A DNA stretch of 64,000 bases from assembly GCA_041653935.1 (NCBI GenBank), contig JBAZEO010000002.1:186001-250000 (forward strand), given 5' to 3'. Source of the stretch: JAYEHL01 sp041653935. GTDB taxonomy: Bacteria; Chloroflexota; Dehalococcoidia; E44-bin15. The notes under the pieces were generated by a model. It was not told where the DNA came from. It ran no database searches and worked only from the letters and a program-made list of their open reading frames with translations. Shown piece after piece: positions 34,373 through 42,935 of this stretch. Position numbers and translations under genes: made by a program. The first letter of the stretch is position 1; the number at the start of each line of letters is the position of its first letter.

Positions 34373-36529
34373 ATGAAAAAACTCTATCTCGGATTAGCCA
34401 TACACAACCACCAGCCTGGCGATAATTTCGCCCACGTATTCGAGATGGCCTATAAGCAATCTTATCTTCCATTAATCGAAACATTGGAGAAGCACCCCAC
34501 CGTACGGCTCTCGCTGCATTACAGCGGCTGCCTCCTCGATTGGCTCATTGCGAACCGCCCCGACTTCCTCGCTCGCATCGCGGCGCTGGTAAAAAGAGGC
34601 CAGGTCGAGATCATGACGGGCGGATACTACGAACCGATACTGCCCATGATACCGGACGACGACAAGCTGGGACAAATCGCCAAGCTCAGCTCAACGATCA
34701 ACGAACGCTTCAAATATTCGCCATCCGGCATGTGGCTCGCCGAGAGGGTCTGGGAGCCGCAGCTGCCGAAGCCGCTGGCACAGGCCGGCGTGAAATGGAC
34801 CGTCGTCGACGATAACCACTTCAAGATGGTGGGGCTCACGGACGAGCAGTTGCTCGGCTACTACGTCACCGAGGAGGAGGGCTACCCCGTCAAGGTTTTC
34901 GCCAGCAGCAAGAAGCTGCGCTATATCATACCCTGGTGGCAGGTGAAAGATGTGATAGAGTACCTCAAGTCGCTGGCCACGGAGGAAGGCTACAGGATCA
35001 TCATGATGGGCGACGACGGCGAGAAGTTCGGCCTGTGGCCCAGGACATACAAGCACTGCTGGCAGGACGGCTGGATGGAAGAGTTCCTGACCGCTGTCGA
35101 GGAGAACAGCTCATGGCTCAGCACCACCCCCCTCGGCGAATACGCCGGGAAATATCCGCCGCTCGGCATGGTATATCTGCCCACCGCCTCGTATTCCGAG
35201 ATGCAGGAGTGGTCGCTGCCCCCCACCGTATCGTATGACTACGGGCACCTGCTGAAAGACCTTGAGGTCGAGGAGCAGGACGATATCGTGAAATTCGTGC
35301 ACGCCGGCTTCTGGCGCAGCTTCATGTCCAAGTACCCGGAGATAAACTCCATGCAGAAAAAGATGCTGCGCGTCCACGATAAGGTCTACCGCGCCAGAGA
35401 GTCGAGCGATGCCGACGCCGGGCTGGACGAGCTCTGGCGCGGCCAGTTGAACTGCCCCTACTGGCACGGCGTCTTCGGCGGGATATACTTCGGACATATC
35501 CGCTACGGCATCTACCGGCACCTCATCGACGCCGAGAACGCCGCCGACGACATCTTGTACAAGAATAAGCCTTTCATCACCCAGGAGACGGCCGACTTCG
35601 ACAGCGACACACGGGAAGAGCTGCTGATAGAAAGCGACGTCCAGAACATCTATATCGATCCGCAAGACGGCGGCGCGATATTCGAGTGGGACCTGCGCCG
35701 CCCGATGCACAACCTGGGCGCGATCATGACACGGCGGGATGAGGCATACCACCGCGACCTCATCGAAGCCGAGCGCAAACGCAGGGAAGGAAAGACAAAG
35801 GCCGACGACGGGACGGTCAAGACGATACATGATGTCGTCAAAAGCAAGCAGGATAACCTGGACAAGCTCCTGTTCTACGATAAATACAGGCGGGCCTCGC
35901 TGATAGACCACTTCCTGCCAAAGGATACGAACGTCGATGGGCTGCTGCATGGAACTTATCAGGAATGCGGCGATTTCGTCGATAAAACCTACGAGTGTGC
36001 GACGCAGAAGAAGGCCGGCCAACTCACGACAAGTTTAAAGCGCGACGGGCGTGTCCAGCAGGGAAACGATAAGCTGCCCATGCGCATCGAGAAAACGCTG
36101 TCGGCCAGAGCCGGCTCGGAGGAACTGGCTATAACATATCGACTCACCAACACCTCCAACGCAGCAATACAAACTACGTTCGCCTCGGAATGGAACCTGG
36201 CCATCACCGAGGACGCGCACGTCAACAATTGCTTTTATATGCCATCGACTGATATTGCCAAACAGAGCCTGTTGCAGAGGGTCGACTATATCCCGAGCAC
36301 CGGACGTTTATTCGTAGCAGACCAGGGACTCGGAGTCGACCTTTCTCTAACCATCGACAAACCGGCGAGGCTCTGGCGCTATCCCGTAGAGTGCGTGACC
36401 AACTCCGAGGACGGCTTTGAGCTCACCTTCCAGGGCAGCTGCTACATCATCGGCTGGGACATCAAGATAGAGCCGGGCCAGAGCTGGGAAGTAGCTTTGA
36501 ACTGGCAATACGGCGAGAGTACAGTATAG
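34373..36529 (+). CDS. GH57 4-alpha-glucanotransferase/alpha-amylase
   Basis: A 718-residue multidomain GH57 enzyme. Region 1 is AIHNHQPGDNF at residues 9-19. WLAERVWEP carries the nucleophile E124, matching E123 of the Thermococcus litoralis 4-alpha-glucanotransferase, and MGDDGEKFG at 212-220 holds the acid/base Asp. Past the barrel are the helical and C-terminal beta-sandwich domains (DUF1925/DUF1926 type), with FASEWNLAITEDAHVN near 603-618 and RLWRYPVECVTNSEDGFELTFQG near the end. It transfers alpha-1,4-glucan chains, or hydrolyses them, and would feed maltodextrins to the phosphorylase. Intracellular. Confidence 0.9.
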   Translation: MKKLYLGLAIHNHQPGDNFAHVFEMAYKQSYLPLIETLEKHPTVRLSLHYSGCLLDWLIANRPDFLARIAALVKRGQVEIMTGGYYEPILPMIPDDDKLGQIAKLSSTINERFKYSPSGMWLAERVWEPQLPKPLAQAGVKWTVVDDNHFKMVGLTDEQLLGYYVTEEEGYPVKVFASSKKLRYIIPWWQVKDVIEYLKSLATEEGYRIIMMGDDGEKFGLWPRTYKHCWQDGWMEEFLTAVEENSSWLSTTPLGEYAGKYPPLGMVYLPTASYSEMQEWSLPPTVSYDYGHLLKDLEVEEQDDIVKFVHAGFWRSFMSKYPEINSMQKKMLRVHDKVYRARESSDADAGLDELWRGQLNCPYWHGVFGGIYFGHIRYGIYRHLIDAENAADDILYKNKPFITQETADFDSDTREELLIESDVQNIYIDPQDGGAIFEWDLRRPMHNLGAIMTRRDEAYHRDLIEAERKRREGKTKADDGTVKTIHDVVKSKQDNLDKLLFYDKYRRASLIDHFLPKDTNVDGLLHGTYQECGDFVDKTYECATQKKAGQLTTSLKRDGRVQQGNDKLPMRIEKTLSARAGSEELAITYRLTNTSNAAIQTTFASEWNLAITEDAHVNNCFYMPSTDIAKQSLLQRVDYIPSTGRLFVADQGLGVDLSLTIDKPARLWRYPVECVTNSEDGFELTFQGSCYIIGWDIKIEPGQSWEVALNWQYGESTV

Positions 36530-36583
36530 TCAGTTCTAACGGGGCACATTGGAAATCTGCCCCGCTACTTGGGAGGTTACTAA

Positions 36584-37051
36584 ATGCCGTCTTTCCAAAA
36601 GTTCTTCTTCGAAACAAAAGGAAAACCTATAACTTATAAGGGAAAAACCCTTGTAATGGTAGATGATATCCCTGTTAAAGACGGAGAGACATTGCGACTA
36701 GTTTGCGAATCCGTGAACAGTGAGTGGAAACAAGGTGTATCAATACGTATAAGGGATAAGGGCTTCTTTATTATTAATGGGGAGAAAGTTAAAGCCCACC
36801 TTGCTGTTTGGCACAACCCTGCCCACAGCGTCTTTGAGTTCACTATCAAAGCCAAAGACAAGAATCTAGAAGTCAAGAATATATGGGATACGGGTAATGG
36901 TGTAACTGAGTTATGGCATAATGGCGCTGCTATGATCGTGGAGGAAACTCCAAATGGCCGTAGGTATTTATGCAATGATGGACATCCTGATGAAAACTTC
37001 GATGATATTATATTCAGAATTGAGCGAGTGACTGCAATTGATAAAAAGTAA
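36584..37051 (+). CDS. Hypothetical soluble protein, AT-rich
   Basis: A 155-residue protein with no recognised family. The ATG follows GGGAGGTTACTAA. The sequence is rich in alternating hydrophobic/charged beta strands (VSIRIRDKGFFIINGEKVKA, VFEFTIKAKDKNLEV) with no signal peptide, transmembrane segment or catalytic motif. Codon use is more AT-rich than in the GH57 genes before it, suggesting separate ancestry. A short GGGGCA/TGCCCC hairpin without a T run lies between it and the GH57 gene. Repeat elements follow immediately, so it could have arrived with them. Confidence 0.6.
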   Translation: MPSFQKFFFETKGKPITYKGKTLVMVDDIPVKDGETLRLVCESVNSEWKQGVSIRIRDKGFFIINGEKVKAHLAVWHNPAHSVFEFTIKAKDKNLEVKNIWDTGNGVTELWHNGAAMIVEETPNGRRYLCNDGHPDENFDDIIFRIERVTAIDKK

Positions 37052-37131
37052 TCAAAGTAGGGTGGGCTCAGCCCACCATTTTTCTGGATTACCCGATCAA
37101 GTCGGGCAATGACATTTTAGAAAATAGGTGT

Positions 37132-37290
37132 CCTTCCATATACCTTACTATCATGGAAGGACCAGGGGTTTGGGGGTGTCCATGTAGGGGCAGACCTGCG
37201 TGTCTGCCCACAGCGGGCGAACACATAGGTTCGCCCCTACAAAAATCCTCCTAAATCCCCCTTTCAAGGGGGATTCCAGGGGGTTGACTC
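37132..37290. repeat. Composite of three nested repeats
   Basis: It contains CCTTCCAT/ATGGAAGG (37132-37160), a fragment of the multi-hairpin family (GGGGTTTGGGGGTGTCC and the terminal AAGGGGG hairpin ending GGGGGTTGAC), and a complete GTAGGGGC-type paired palindrome (37184-37240) inserted between those two fragments. It accounts for the gap before the hydrolase gene. A TGGATTACCCGATCAAG/TCGGGCAATGACA palindrome lies at 37085-37114. Confidence 0.7.
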
Positions 37291-37297
37291 CTTAATC

Positions 37298-37960
37298 ATG
37301 AACCAGCAACGAATCACATTTACCAGCGGCGACCTGAAGCTCGAAGGAATTTTATTCTTACCCGAGGGCGACGGGCCTTTTCCATGCGTCGTCGTCTGCC
37401 ACCCGCACCCGCTCTACGGCGGCAGCATGGATAACAACGTAGTCGACGCCGTATGCGACGCGCTGGTCCAAGCCTCAATAGCTGCCTTCAAATTCAACTT
37501 CCGCGGCGTGGGGCGCAGCCAGGGGCGCTACGACGAGGGGCGGGGCGAGGGACAGGATGCCGCAGCAGCGGTCAAATACGTCGCGACACTAAAGGAGCTT
37601 GATGCGGGACGCATCGGCCTGTGCGGCTACTCGGCAGGCGCCGCCTTCTCGCTACCCGCATGCTATAACGACAAATACGTCAAGACAATCGCGGCCATAT
37701 CGCCGCCGCTGGAGATGTTCGATTTCTCATTCATCGCGGACTGCAAAAAGCCCCTGCTCATGGTCTCAGGAAGCTACGACGACTTTACTCCCGCCGAGCG
37801 GTTCATCGCCTTCTGCGAAGACCTAGACAAGACCTCCGAGCAGGAATTGATCGTAGGCGCCGACCACTTCTGGTGCGGACACGAATCGAAGCTGGCAGAA
37901 CGAGTCGCATCCTTCTTCGCGAAAGCATTAGCTGGCGACACATCTGGATCATCCGGTTAA
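37298..37960 (+). CDS. Alpha/beta hydrolase (dienelactone-hydrolase-like)
   Basis: A 220-residue alpha/beta-hydrolase. The oxyanion strand VVVCHPHPLYGGSMDN is near residues 30-45 and FNFRGVGRSQGRYDEG near 66-81. The nucleophile elbow is GYSAGA (near 109-114) with Ser in place, an acid Asp is expected in SGSYDDFTP and the catalytic His in GADHFWCG near 188. This subgroup is annotated as COG2945-type hydrolases of unknown substrate. Cytoplasmic. The ATG comes only a few bases after the repeat's terminal sequence and no strong ribosome-binding site is seen, so the repeat's GGGGGTTGAC may influence its expression. Confidence 0.85.
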   Translation: MNQQRITFTSGDLKLEGILFLPEGDGPFPCVVVCHPHPLYGGSMDNNVVDAVCDALVQASIAAFKFNFRGVGRSQGRYDEGRGEGQDAAAAVKYVATLKELDAGRIGLCGYSAGAAFSLPACYNDKYVKTIAAISPPLEMFDFSFIADCKKPLLMVSGSYDDFTPAERFIAFCEDLDKTSEQELIVGADHFWCGHESKLAERVASFFAKALAGDTSGSSG

Positions 37961-38031
37961 GCCGGGCAATGACAGCGAGAGAACGCACCCTCACCTTAGT
38001 CCTCTCCCCTCAAGGGCGAGGAAATCCAAAA

Positions 38032-38160
38032 GAGGTGCAGGAGATTTCTCTCCTGCCAGGGGTTTGGGGGTGTCCCCCAATTCTCTAGTCCCCCAAAGTA
38101 TGGGGGACTATCAGGGGGTTTGGATATTGTGTCCCCCTTTTAAGGGGGACAGCAGAGGGT
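38032..38160 (+). repeat. Multi-hairpin interspersed repeat, copy C
   Basis: Same four-hairpin order as the other copies. The first stem keeps GCAGGAGA/TCTCCTGC but with loop TTTC, and the last stem is TCCCCCTT/AAGGGGGA. Confidence 0.85.
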
Positions 38161-38239
38161 TGTCTACACTTTCAGACTTTCCCGAACTAGCATCTCTGTC
38201 TGTAGGAAAAACACACCTTAGGGTTTGCCGTCAGCCCTC

Positions 38240-38268
38240 TTGCGAACGTAACAATAAACGTGTACAAT
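38240..38268 (+). promoter_or_regulatory. Predicted promoter of the leader ORF / transhydrogenase operon
   Basis: TTGCGA, a 17-bp spacer, then TACAAT, 48 bases before the short leader ORF. Confidence 0.55.
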
Positions 38269-38316
38269 TTAGCCATTACATTTTAGTTACCCTTTTTAAA
38301 TCATATATGGAGTGAA

Positions 38317-38391
38317 ATGCAAAAGGACAGCCCAAGCGGACACGTAGCAGTTGCGGCTGGTGTGGACGATGTATCGAATGAGTGGGAGTAG
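38317..38391 (+). CDS. Possible 24-residue leader peptide
   Basis: A short open frame starts at an ATG with TGGAGTGAA directly upstream, begins MQKDSPSGHVAV and ends at TAG inside the base of an intrinsic terminator hairpin. It has no run of a single regulatory amino acid, so ordinary amino-acid attenuation is not indicated. The close fit of promoter, ribosome-binding site, ORF and terminator ahead of a redox operon makes a regulatory leader plausible. It may equally be a small independent transcript. Confidence 0.4.
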   Translation: MQKDSPSGHVAVAAGVDDVSNEWE

Positions 38392-38420
38392 ACGCAAGCG
38401 TCTGCTCTTTTTTTATTTTT
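38387..38420 (+). terminator. Intrinsic terminator in the transhydrogenase leader
   Basis: GTAGACG-CAAG-CGTCTGC (7-bp stem including one G-T pair) is followed by a run of seven T residues. It sits 25 bases before the nuoE-like start, so the operon is reached only by read-through or from an unseen downstream promoter. Confidence 0.75.
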
Positions 38421-38442
38421 ACAGTTTATCAAGAGGCCTTTA

Positions 38443-38916
38443 ATGAAAATAAACGCATCAGACATCAAGAAGGAAATAAGCAAATACACCGATAAAAAGG
38501 GCATCCTGATACCAGTGCTGCAGGACGTTCAAGCCAAATACGGCTACATCCCCAATGAAGCCGTGTCGCTAATAGCGAAAGAGCTTTCGATCTATCCTAT
38601 AGATATATATGGAGTGCTAACCTTCTACGCGCAATTCCATCTCGCCCCGCGCGGACAGCATATTATCACGGTCTGTCAGGGAACCGCCTGCCATGTGATG
38701 GGCGGGAAGGCGATCCTGGACTACATTGCCAAGCTGCTGGACGTCACCGTTGGGGAGACGACGAAAGATGGTGTGTTCACCCTCGACAAGGTGGCCTGCC
38801 TCGGATGCTGCGGCATGGCCCCGGTGGTGATGATCGACAAAGACTTTTACGGCGGGTGCACTATCCAGAGCGTGGAGAAGCTGTTAGACAAGTATCGGCA
38901 AGCGGTGGCTATATAA
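38443..38916 (+). CDS. NuoE-like [2Fe-2S] subunit of a bifurcating transhydrogenase-type complex
   Basis: A 157-residue thioredoxin-fold subunit. The four cluster ligands are C78 and C83 in CQGTAC, and C119 and C123 in ACLGCCG. An N-terminal helical bundle (residues 1-45, with LIPVLQDVQAKYGYIPNEAV) is typical of NuoE/HydC/HndA proteins, which pass electrons to or from the NuoF flavin subunit encoded next. The stop overlaps the next start by one base. In the three-gene set it corresponds to the small subunit of the Sporomusa-type Nfn (Stn) complex, a call based on gene order rather than direct homology testing. Confidence 0.88.
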   Translation: MKINASDIKKEISKYTDKKGILIPVLQDVQAKYGYIPNEAVSLIAKELSIYPIDIYGVLTFYAQFHLAPRGQHIITVCQGTACHVMGGKAILDYIAKLLDVTVGETTKDGVFTLDKVACLGCCGMAPVVMIDKDFYGGCTIQSVEKLLDKYRQAVAI

Positions 38917-40670
38917 TGAGCATAAAAATTCTCATATGCATGGGCACGAGCGGCATCTCAGCCGGCGCCCGCGAAGTAGCAGAGCTATTCAAAAAAGAAA
39001 TCGATCGCCACAACCTGAGCGGCAAGTGCCGGATCATTAAAACAGGCGACAGGGGATTATTCCGCGATGTGCTGGTGGACATCATCACCCCTGAACTGGG
39101 CAGGCTTACCTATGAATGCATCAAGCCCAAGGACGTGCCGGCTATAGTCGAGAACCACCTGCTCAACGGTGAGCCGGTGAACACGCTCCTTGCAGGCAGT
39201 GATTACGAACAGTTCTTCGCCAAACAGATGCGTATCGTGCTGGTGAACTGCGGCGAGATCGACCCGGAGGACATCAACGACTATATAGCGCACGGCGGCT
39301 ACATGGCGCTCAAGAAAGCACTCGATATGACGCCGGAGCAGGTGATCGAGGAGGTCAAGAAATCGGGGCTGCGCGGCAGGGGCGGCGCCGGATTCCCCAC
39401 AGGCAGAAAGTGGGAGATGGCCAGGACCTCCAAGGGCTCAGAGAAATATCTCATCTGCAATGCCGACGAGGGCGATCCTGGCGCCTTCATGGACCGCAGC
39501 ATTCTCGAGGGCGATCCGCAGGCGGTGATAGAAGGAATGATAATCGCGGCCCATGCCATCGGCATGACGCACGGCTTCATCTACTGCCGCGAGGAGTACC
39601 CTCTGGCGCTGGAGAGGCTGAACATCGCCATCGCGCAGGCCAGGGAAAAGAACTTCCTAGGTCAGAATATACTCGACAGCAAGCTGTCATTCGATATAAC
39701 TATCAAACGAGGCGCCGGCGCCTTCGTCTGTGGCGAGGAGACCGCTTTGATGGCCTCAATCGAGGGGCACAGAGGAATGCCGCGGCCGCGGCCGCCGTTC
39801 CCGGCGGAAAAGGGCCTGTGGGAAAAACCCACGGTGATAAATAACGTGGAGACGCTGGCCAATATCAGCCACATCATCAACAAAGGCTCAGAATGGTTCA
39901 GCTCAATAGGTACGGAATACAGCAAAGGAACCAAGGTATTCGCCCTGGCAGGCAAAGTAAAGAATACAGGCCTGGTAGAGGTGCCGATGGGAACCACTAT
40001 CCATGACCTGATTTACGGCGCGGGCGGCGGGATGCTGAAGAAAAAAGTGGAGCTAAAGGCAATCCAGATCGGCGGCCCATCAGGGGGATGTATACCGGCA
40101 CTCCTCTCGGATACACCCATTGACTATGTAACTATTCCGCAGACAGGGGCTATCATGGGCTCCGGCGGCTTTGTTGTGATGGATGAAAAAACATGCATGG
40201 TCGATATAGCGCGTTACTTTTTGTCCTTCACAGTCGCTGAGTCCTGCGGCAAATGCGTCCCCTGCCGGGTGGGTTTAAAGAGGATGCTGGAGGTGCTGGA
40301 GGAGATCACGCAGGGTCGCGGCAAAGAAGCGCATCTACTATTTCTGTGGGAACTGGGAACAAGTATAAAAGAGAGCGCGCTCTGCGGCCTGGGAAACAGC
40401 GCACCTAACCCGGCCCTGACCACGCTGGAATATTTCATGGACGAATATCTGGCGCACATCCGCGACGGCAGGTGCCCGGCGCACGTGTGCGCCCCGCTGA
40501 TGAAATTCACCGTCCTCGAGGAGGTTTGCACTAAATGCGGGCAATGTTCCAGGGTTTGTCCCGCAGGCGCCATCAAGTGGCAGAAAAAAGAGGTCGCCAG
40601 GATCGATAAAGACAAATGTATCAAATGCAAGGCATGTATCGGCGCCTGCGATTTTAAGGCAATAGCATGA
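38916..40670 (+). CDS. NuoF-like NADH-binding flavoprotein with N- and C-terminal Fe-S domains
   Basis: A 584-residue protein. An N-terminal thioredoxin-like domain (residues 1-110, only partial cysteines) is followed by the FMN/NADH core: RGRGGAGFPTGRKWE near 151-165, CNADEGDPGAFMDR near 178-191 and GAGAFVCGEETALM near 267-280. The [4Fe-4S] site is CGKCVPCR near 443-450. Two ferredoxin clusters close the C-terminus (CTKCGQCSRVC, CIKCKACIGAC). This layout equals HydB/HndC/StnB, where NADH exchange and flavin bifurcation occur. The start is the ATG overlapping the nuoE-like stop. It is preceded in frame by unrelated out-of-frame sequence. Confidence 0.9.
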   Translation: MSIKILICMGTSGISAGAREVAELFKKEIDRHNLSGKCRIIKTGDRGLFRDVLVDIITPELGRLTYECIKPKDVPAIVENHLLNGEPVNTLLAGSDYEQFFAKQMRIVLVNCGEIDPEDINDYIAHGGYMALKKALDMTPEQVIEEVKKSGLRGRGGAGFPTGRKWEMARTSKGSEKYLICNADEGDPGAFMDRSILEGDPQAVIEGMIIAAHAIGMTHGFIYCREEYPLALERLNIAIAQAREKNFLGQNILDSKLSFDITIKRGAGAFVCGEETALMASIEGHRGMPRPRPPFPAEKGLWEKPTVINNVETLANISHIINKGSEWFSSIGTEYSKGTKVFALAGKVKNTGLVEVPMGTTIHDLIYGAGGGMLKKKVELKAIQIGGPSGGCIPALLSDTPIDYVTIPQTGAIMGSGGFVVMDEKTCMVDIARYFLSFTVAESCGKCVPCRVGLKRMLEVLEEITQGRGKEAHLLFLWELGTSIKESALCGLGNSAPNPALTTLEYFMDEYLAHIRDGRCPAHVCAPLMKFTVLEEVCTKCGQCSRVCPAGAIKWQKKEVARIDKDKCIKCKACIGACDFKAIA

Positions 40671-42799
40671 TAAAGATAATCATCGATGGAACCGAAGTAA
40701 AGGTAGCGGAAGGCAAGACCATTCTTGAGGCGGCCTTCAAGGCCGGCATCTACATACCCAATATGTGCTACCACCCCAATCTGCCCCCCCTCGGCGCCTG
40801 CCGGCTGTGCCTGGTGGAGATAGAGCACGTCCCGGGCTACCGCCCCGCCTGCACCACCATGGCCCAGGAGGGAATGGTCGTCCATACCAACACCGCCAAG
40901 CTGCAACATTTGAGAAAAGACGTCATGTGGCTCATGCTGAGCGAATACCGCGGGGAGTTAGAAGAAGATTCGCCGCTTAAGAAACTTGTAGACTATGTGG
41001 GCGTGAATGACTCCTTCCCAAAATTCAAGCCGCAGCCCGGCAGGTTCAAAATCACCATCGACGAGCCGTTGTTCACCCGCGATCCCAACCAGTGCATCCT
41101 GTGCGAGCGCTGCATCCGCATGTGCCAGGAGGTGCGGGGAGTAGGCGCCATCGGGCTCATCAACCGCGGCATTGATACCTACGTGGGCACATCGTACGGG
41201 CAGAGGCTGGAGGACGCGGCGTGCCGGTTCTGCGAGGCCTGCGTCGAGGTCTGCCCATCGGGCTCGCTCAAAGATAAGAAGAAATACACCGCGGCCGAGC
41301 GCGAAAAGACGCTCCTGCCGTGCAGCAACACCTGTCCCGCCGGCATAGACGTCTCGCGCTACGTCAGGCTCATCGCCGAGGGCCGTTACCAGGATGCGCT
41401 GGAGGTCATCAGGGAGACCGTCCCCTTCCCCCACACGCTGGGCTGCGTCTGCCACCACCCCTGCGAGGAGGTCTGCCGCAGATGCGAGCTGAACGAGCCG
41501 ATATCGATCAGGGCGCTCAAGCGGTTCGCCGCCGAGCAGGATAACGGGCGCTGGCGCTCCAAGGTAAAGATCGCGCCCGACAGCGGCAAGAAGGTGGCGA
41601 TAGTGGGAGGAGGACCGGCCGGCTTGACCGCGGCCTGGTTCCTGCGCACGCTGGGGCACTCGATTACCGTCTTTGAGGCGCTGTCCGCAGCCGGCGGCAT
41701 GATGCGCACCGGCATACCGGAATACCGCTTGCCACGCAACATCCTCGACGGCGAGATCAAGGATATCGAGAACACCGGGGTGAAGATAAAACTCAATTCC
41801 AGAGTAGATTCGATCGATAAACTTTTCGAACAGGGATTTAACGCTGTTTTCCTGGCCATGGGCGCACCCAACGGCACCAGGATGGGCATCCCGGGTGAAG
41901 AAGACCCGAGGGTTCTCGACGGCATATCGGTGCTCAAGGCGATAAATCTTAAAGATAAAATCAATCTAGGCAAAGAGATAGCCGTTGTCGGCGGCGGCAA
42001 CGTAGCCATTGATGTTGCCCGCTGCGCGCTGAGGATCGGCGTGAAGAAGGTCACCATGCTCTACCGCCGCACGCGGGACGAGATGCCCGCCAACGACGAA
42101 GAGATCGAAGAAGCCATGAACGAGGGCATCGAGATCAGCTACCTCGTCGCTCCGCAAAAGGTGCTGCCCGGCGGCAAAAGGCTCTCCGTGGAGTGCATCC
42201 GCATGAAGCTGGGCGAGCCCGACGCCAGCGGCCGTGCGCGGCCTATACCTATCGCAGGCAGCGAATTCATCGTCGAGGTCGACCGCCTGATAGCGGCCAT
42301 TGGCCAGGCTTCGGCAGTGCCCGACTGCTTTGCCGTATCGATGAAGAAAGGCTGCATCATCGCCGACGAGAAAACACTCGTCTCATCGCGCAAGGGTGTG
42401 TTTGCCGGAGGCGACATCGTCAGCGGGCCGGCCTCCGTCATCGAGGCCATACAGGCTGGCAGAAAAGCGGCCTCCGCAATCGACAAGTACCTCGGCGGCA
42501 AGGGCAAGATCGATCAGAAATTCATCCCGGCCGATGAGAAGTTCACCTGTCTGGGACGCGAAGAGGGCTTCGCCTACAAGAAGCGCGTCGAGAGGCCGGT
42601 GACGCCCGCGGCCGAGCGCCTACGCGGCTTCATCCAGGAGGAAAAAAGCCTCAGCGCAGACAAAGCTATAGCAGAGGCCGGACGCTGCATGCAGTGCCAG
42701 CTGCGTTTGAAGATCACTCACGCGCCGCTGCCGGGCCAGCTGCCGGAGCGCGACGAATCGCAGCTCCCGCCAACGCCGGGCACGACGGTCCCGCTGTAG
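40667..42799 (+). CDS. NuoG N-terminus/GltD fusion, NADPH-type subunit of a bifurcating complex
   Basis: A 710-residue fusion. Residues 1-80 form a plant-type [2Fe-2S] ferredoxin (CYHPNLPPLGACRLC). The NuoG-like 4Fe-4S pair follows (CILCERCIRMC near 144-154, CRFCEACVEVC near 187-197). From about 220 onward it is a glutamate-synthase-beta/NfnB-type flavoprotein, with Fe-S cysteines CSNTC and CVCHHPCEEVCRRC, the FAD motif VAIVGGGPAGLTAAW, the NADPH motif IAVVGGGNVAIDVARCA and a C-terminal GGDIVSGPASVIEAI. With NuoE- and NuoF-like partners and no hydrogenase or dehydrogenase subunit, this resembles StnA of the Sporomusa-type electron-bifurcating transhydrogenase (NADH, NADPH, ferredoxin). Overlaps nuoF-like by four bases. 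Confidence 0.85.
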   Translation: MIKIIIDGTEVKVAEGKTILEAAFKAGIYIPNMCYHPNLPPLGACRLCLVEIEHVPGYRPACTTMAQEGMVVHTNTAKLQHLRKDVMWLMLSEYRGELEEDSPLKKLVDYVGVNDSFPKFKPQPGRFKITIDEPLFTRDPNQCILCERCIRMCQEVRGVGAIGLINRGIDTYVGTSYGQRLEDAACRFCEACVEVCPSGSLKDKKKYTAAEREKTLLPCSNTCPAGIDVSRYVRLIAEGRYQDALEVIRETVPFPHTLGCVCHHPCEEVCRRCELNEPISIRALKRFAAEQDNGRWRSKVKIAPDSGKKVAIVGGGPAGLTAAWFLRTLGHSITVFEALSAAGGMMRTGIPEYRLPRNILDGEIKDIENTGVKIKLNSRVDSIDKLFEQGFNAVFLAMGAPNGTRMGIPGEEDPRVLDGISVLKAINLKDKINLGKEIAVVGGGNVAIDVARCALRIGVKKVTMLYRRTRDEMPANDEEIEEAMNEGIEISYLVAPQKVLPGGKRLSVECIRMKLGEPDASGRARPIPIAGSEFIVEVDRLIAAIGQASAVPDCFAVSMKKGCIIADEKTLVSSRKGVFAGGDIVSGPASVIEAIQAGRKAASAIDKYLGGKGKIDQKFIPADEKFTCLGREEGFAYKKRVERPVTPAAERLRGFIQEEKSLSADKAIAEAGRCMQCQLRLKITHAPLPGQLPERDESQLPPTPGTTVPL

Positions 42800-42935
42800 C
42801 CTCAGGTCCAACCGCTACTTTTTAATATTATCGGCTTTGCCTTTTACTGTATCAATATCACCGCGATATTCAAAAACCGATTGACACGCGCCCCTCATTC
42901 ATATAGAGTAAAAAAACTTTCTTTAGAGGTCGCAT

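Noticed and set aside
42887..42935. TTGACA-like box before the EthD-like gene as a consensus promoter
   Set aside because: TTGACACG is followed at 17-18 bp by TATAGA-like sequence only. It is possible but too weak to list beside better candidates.
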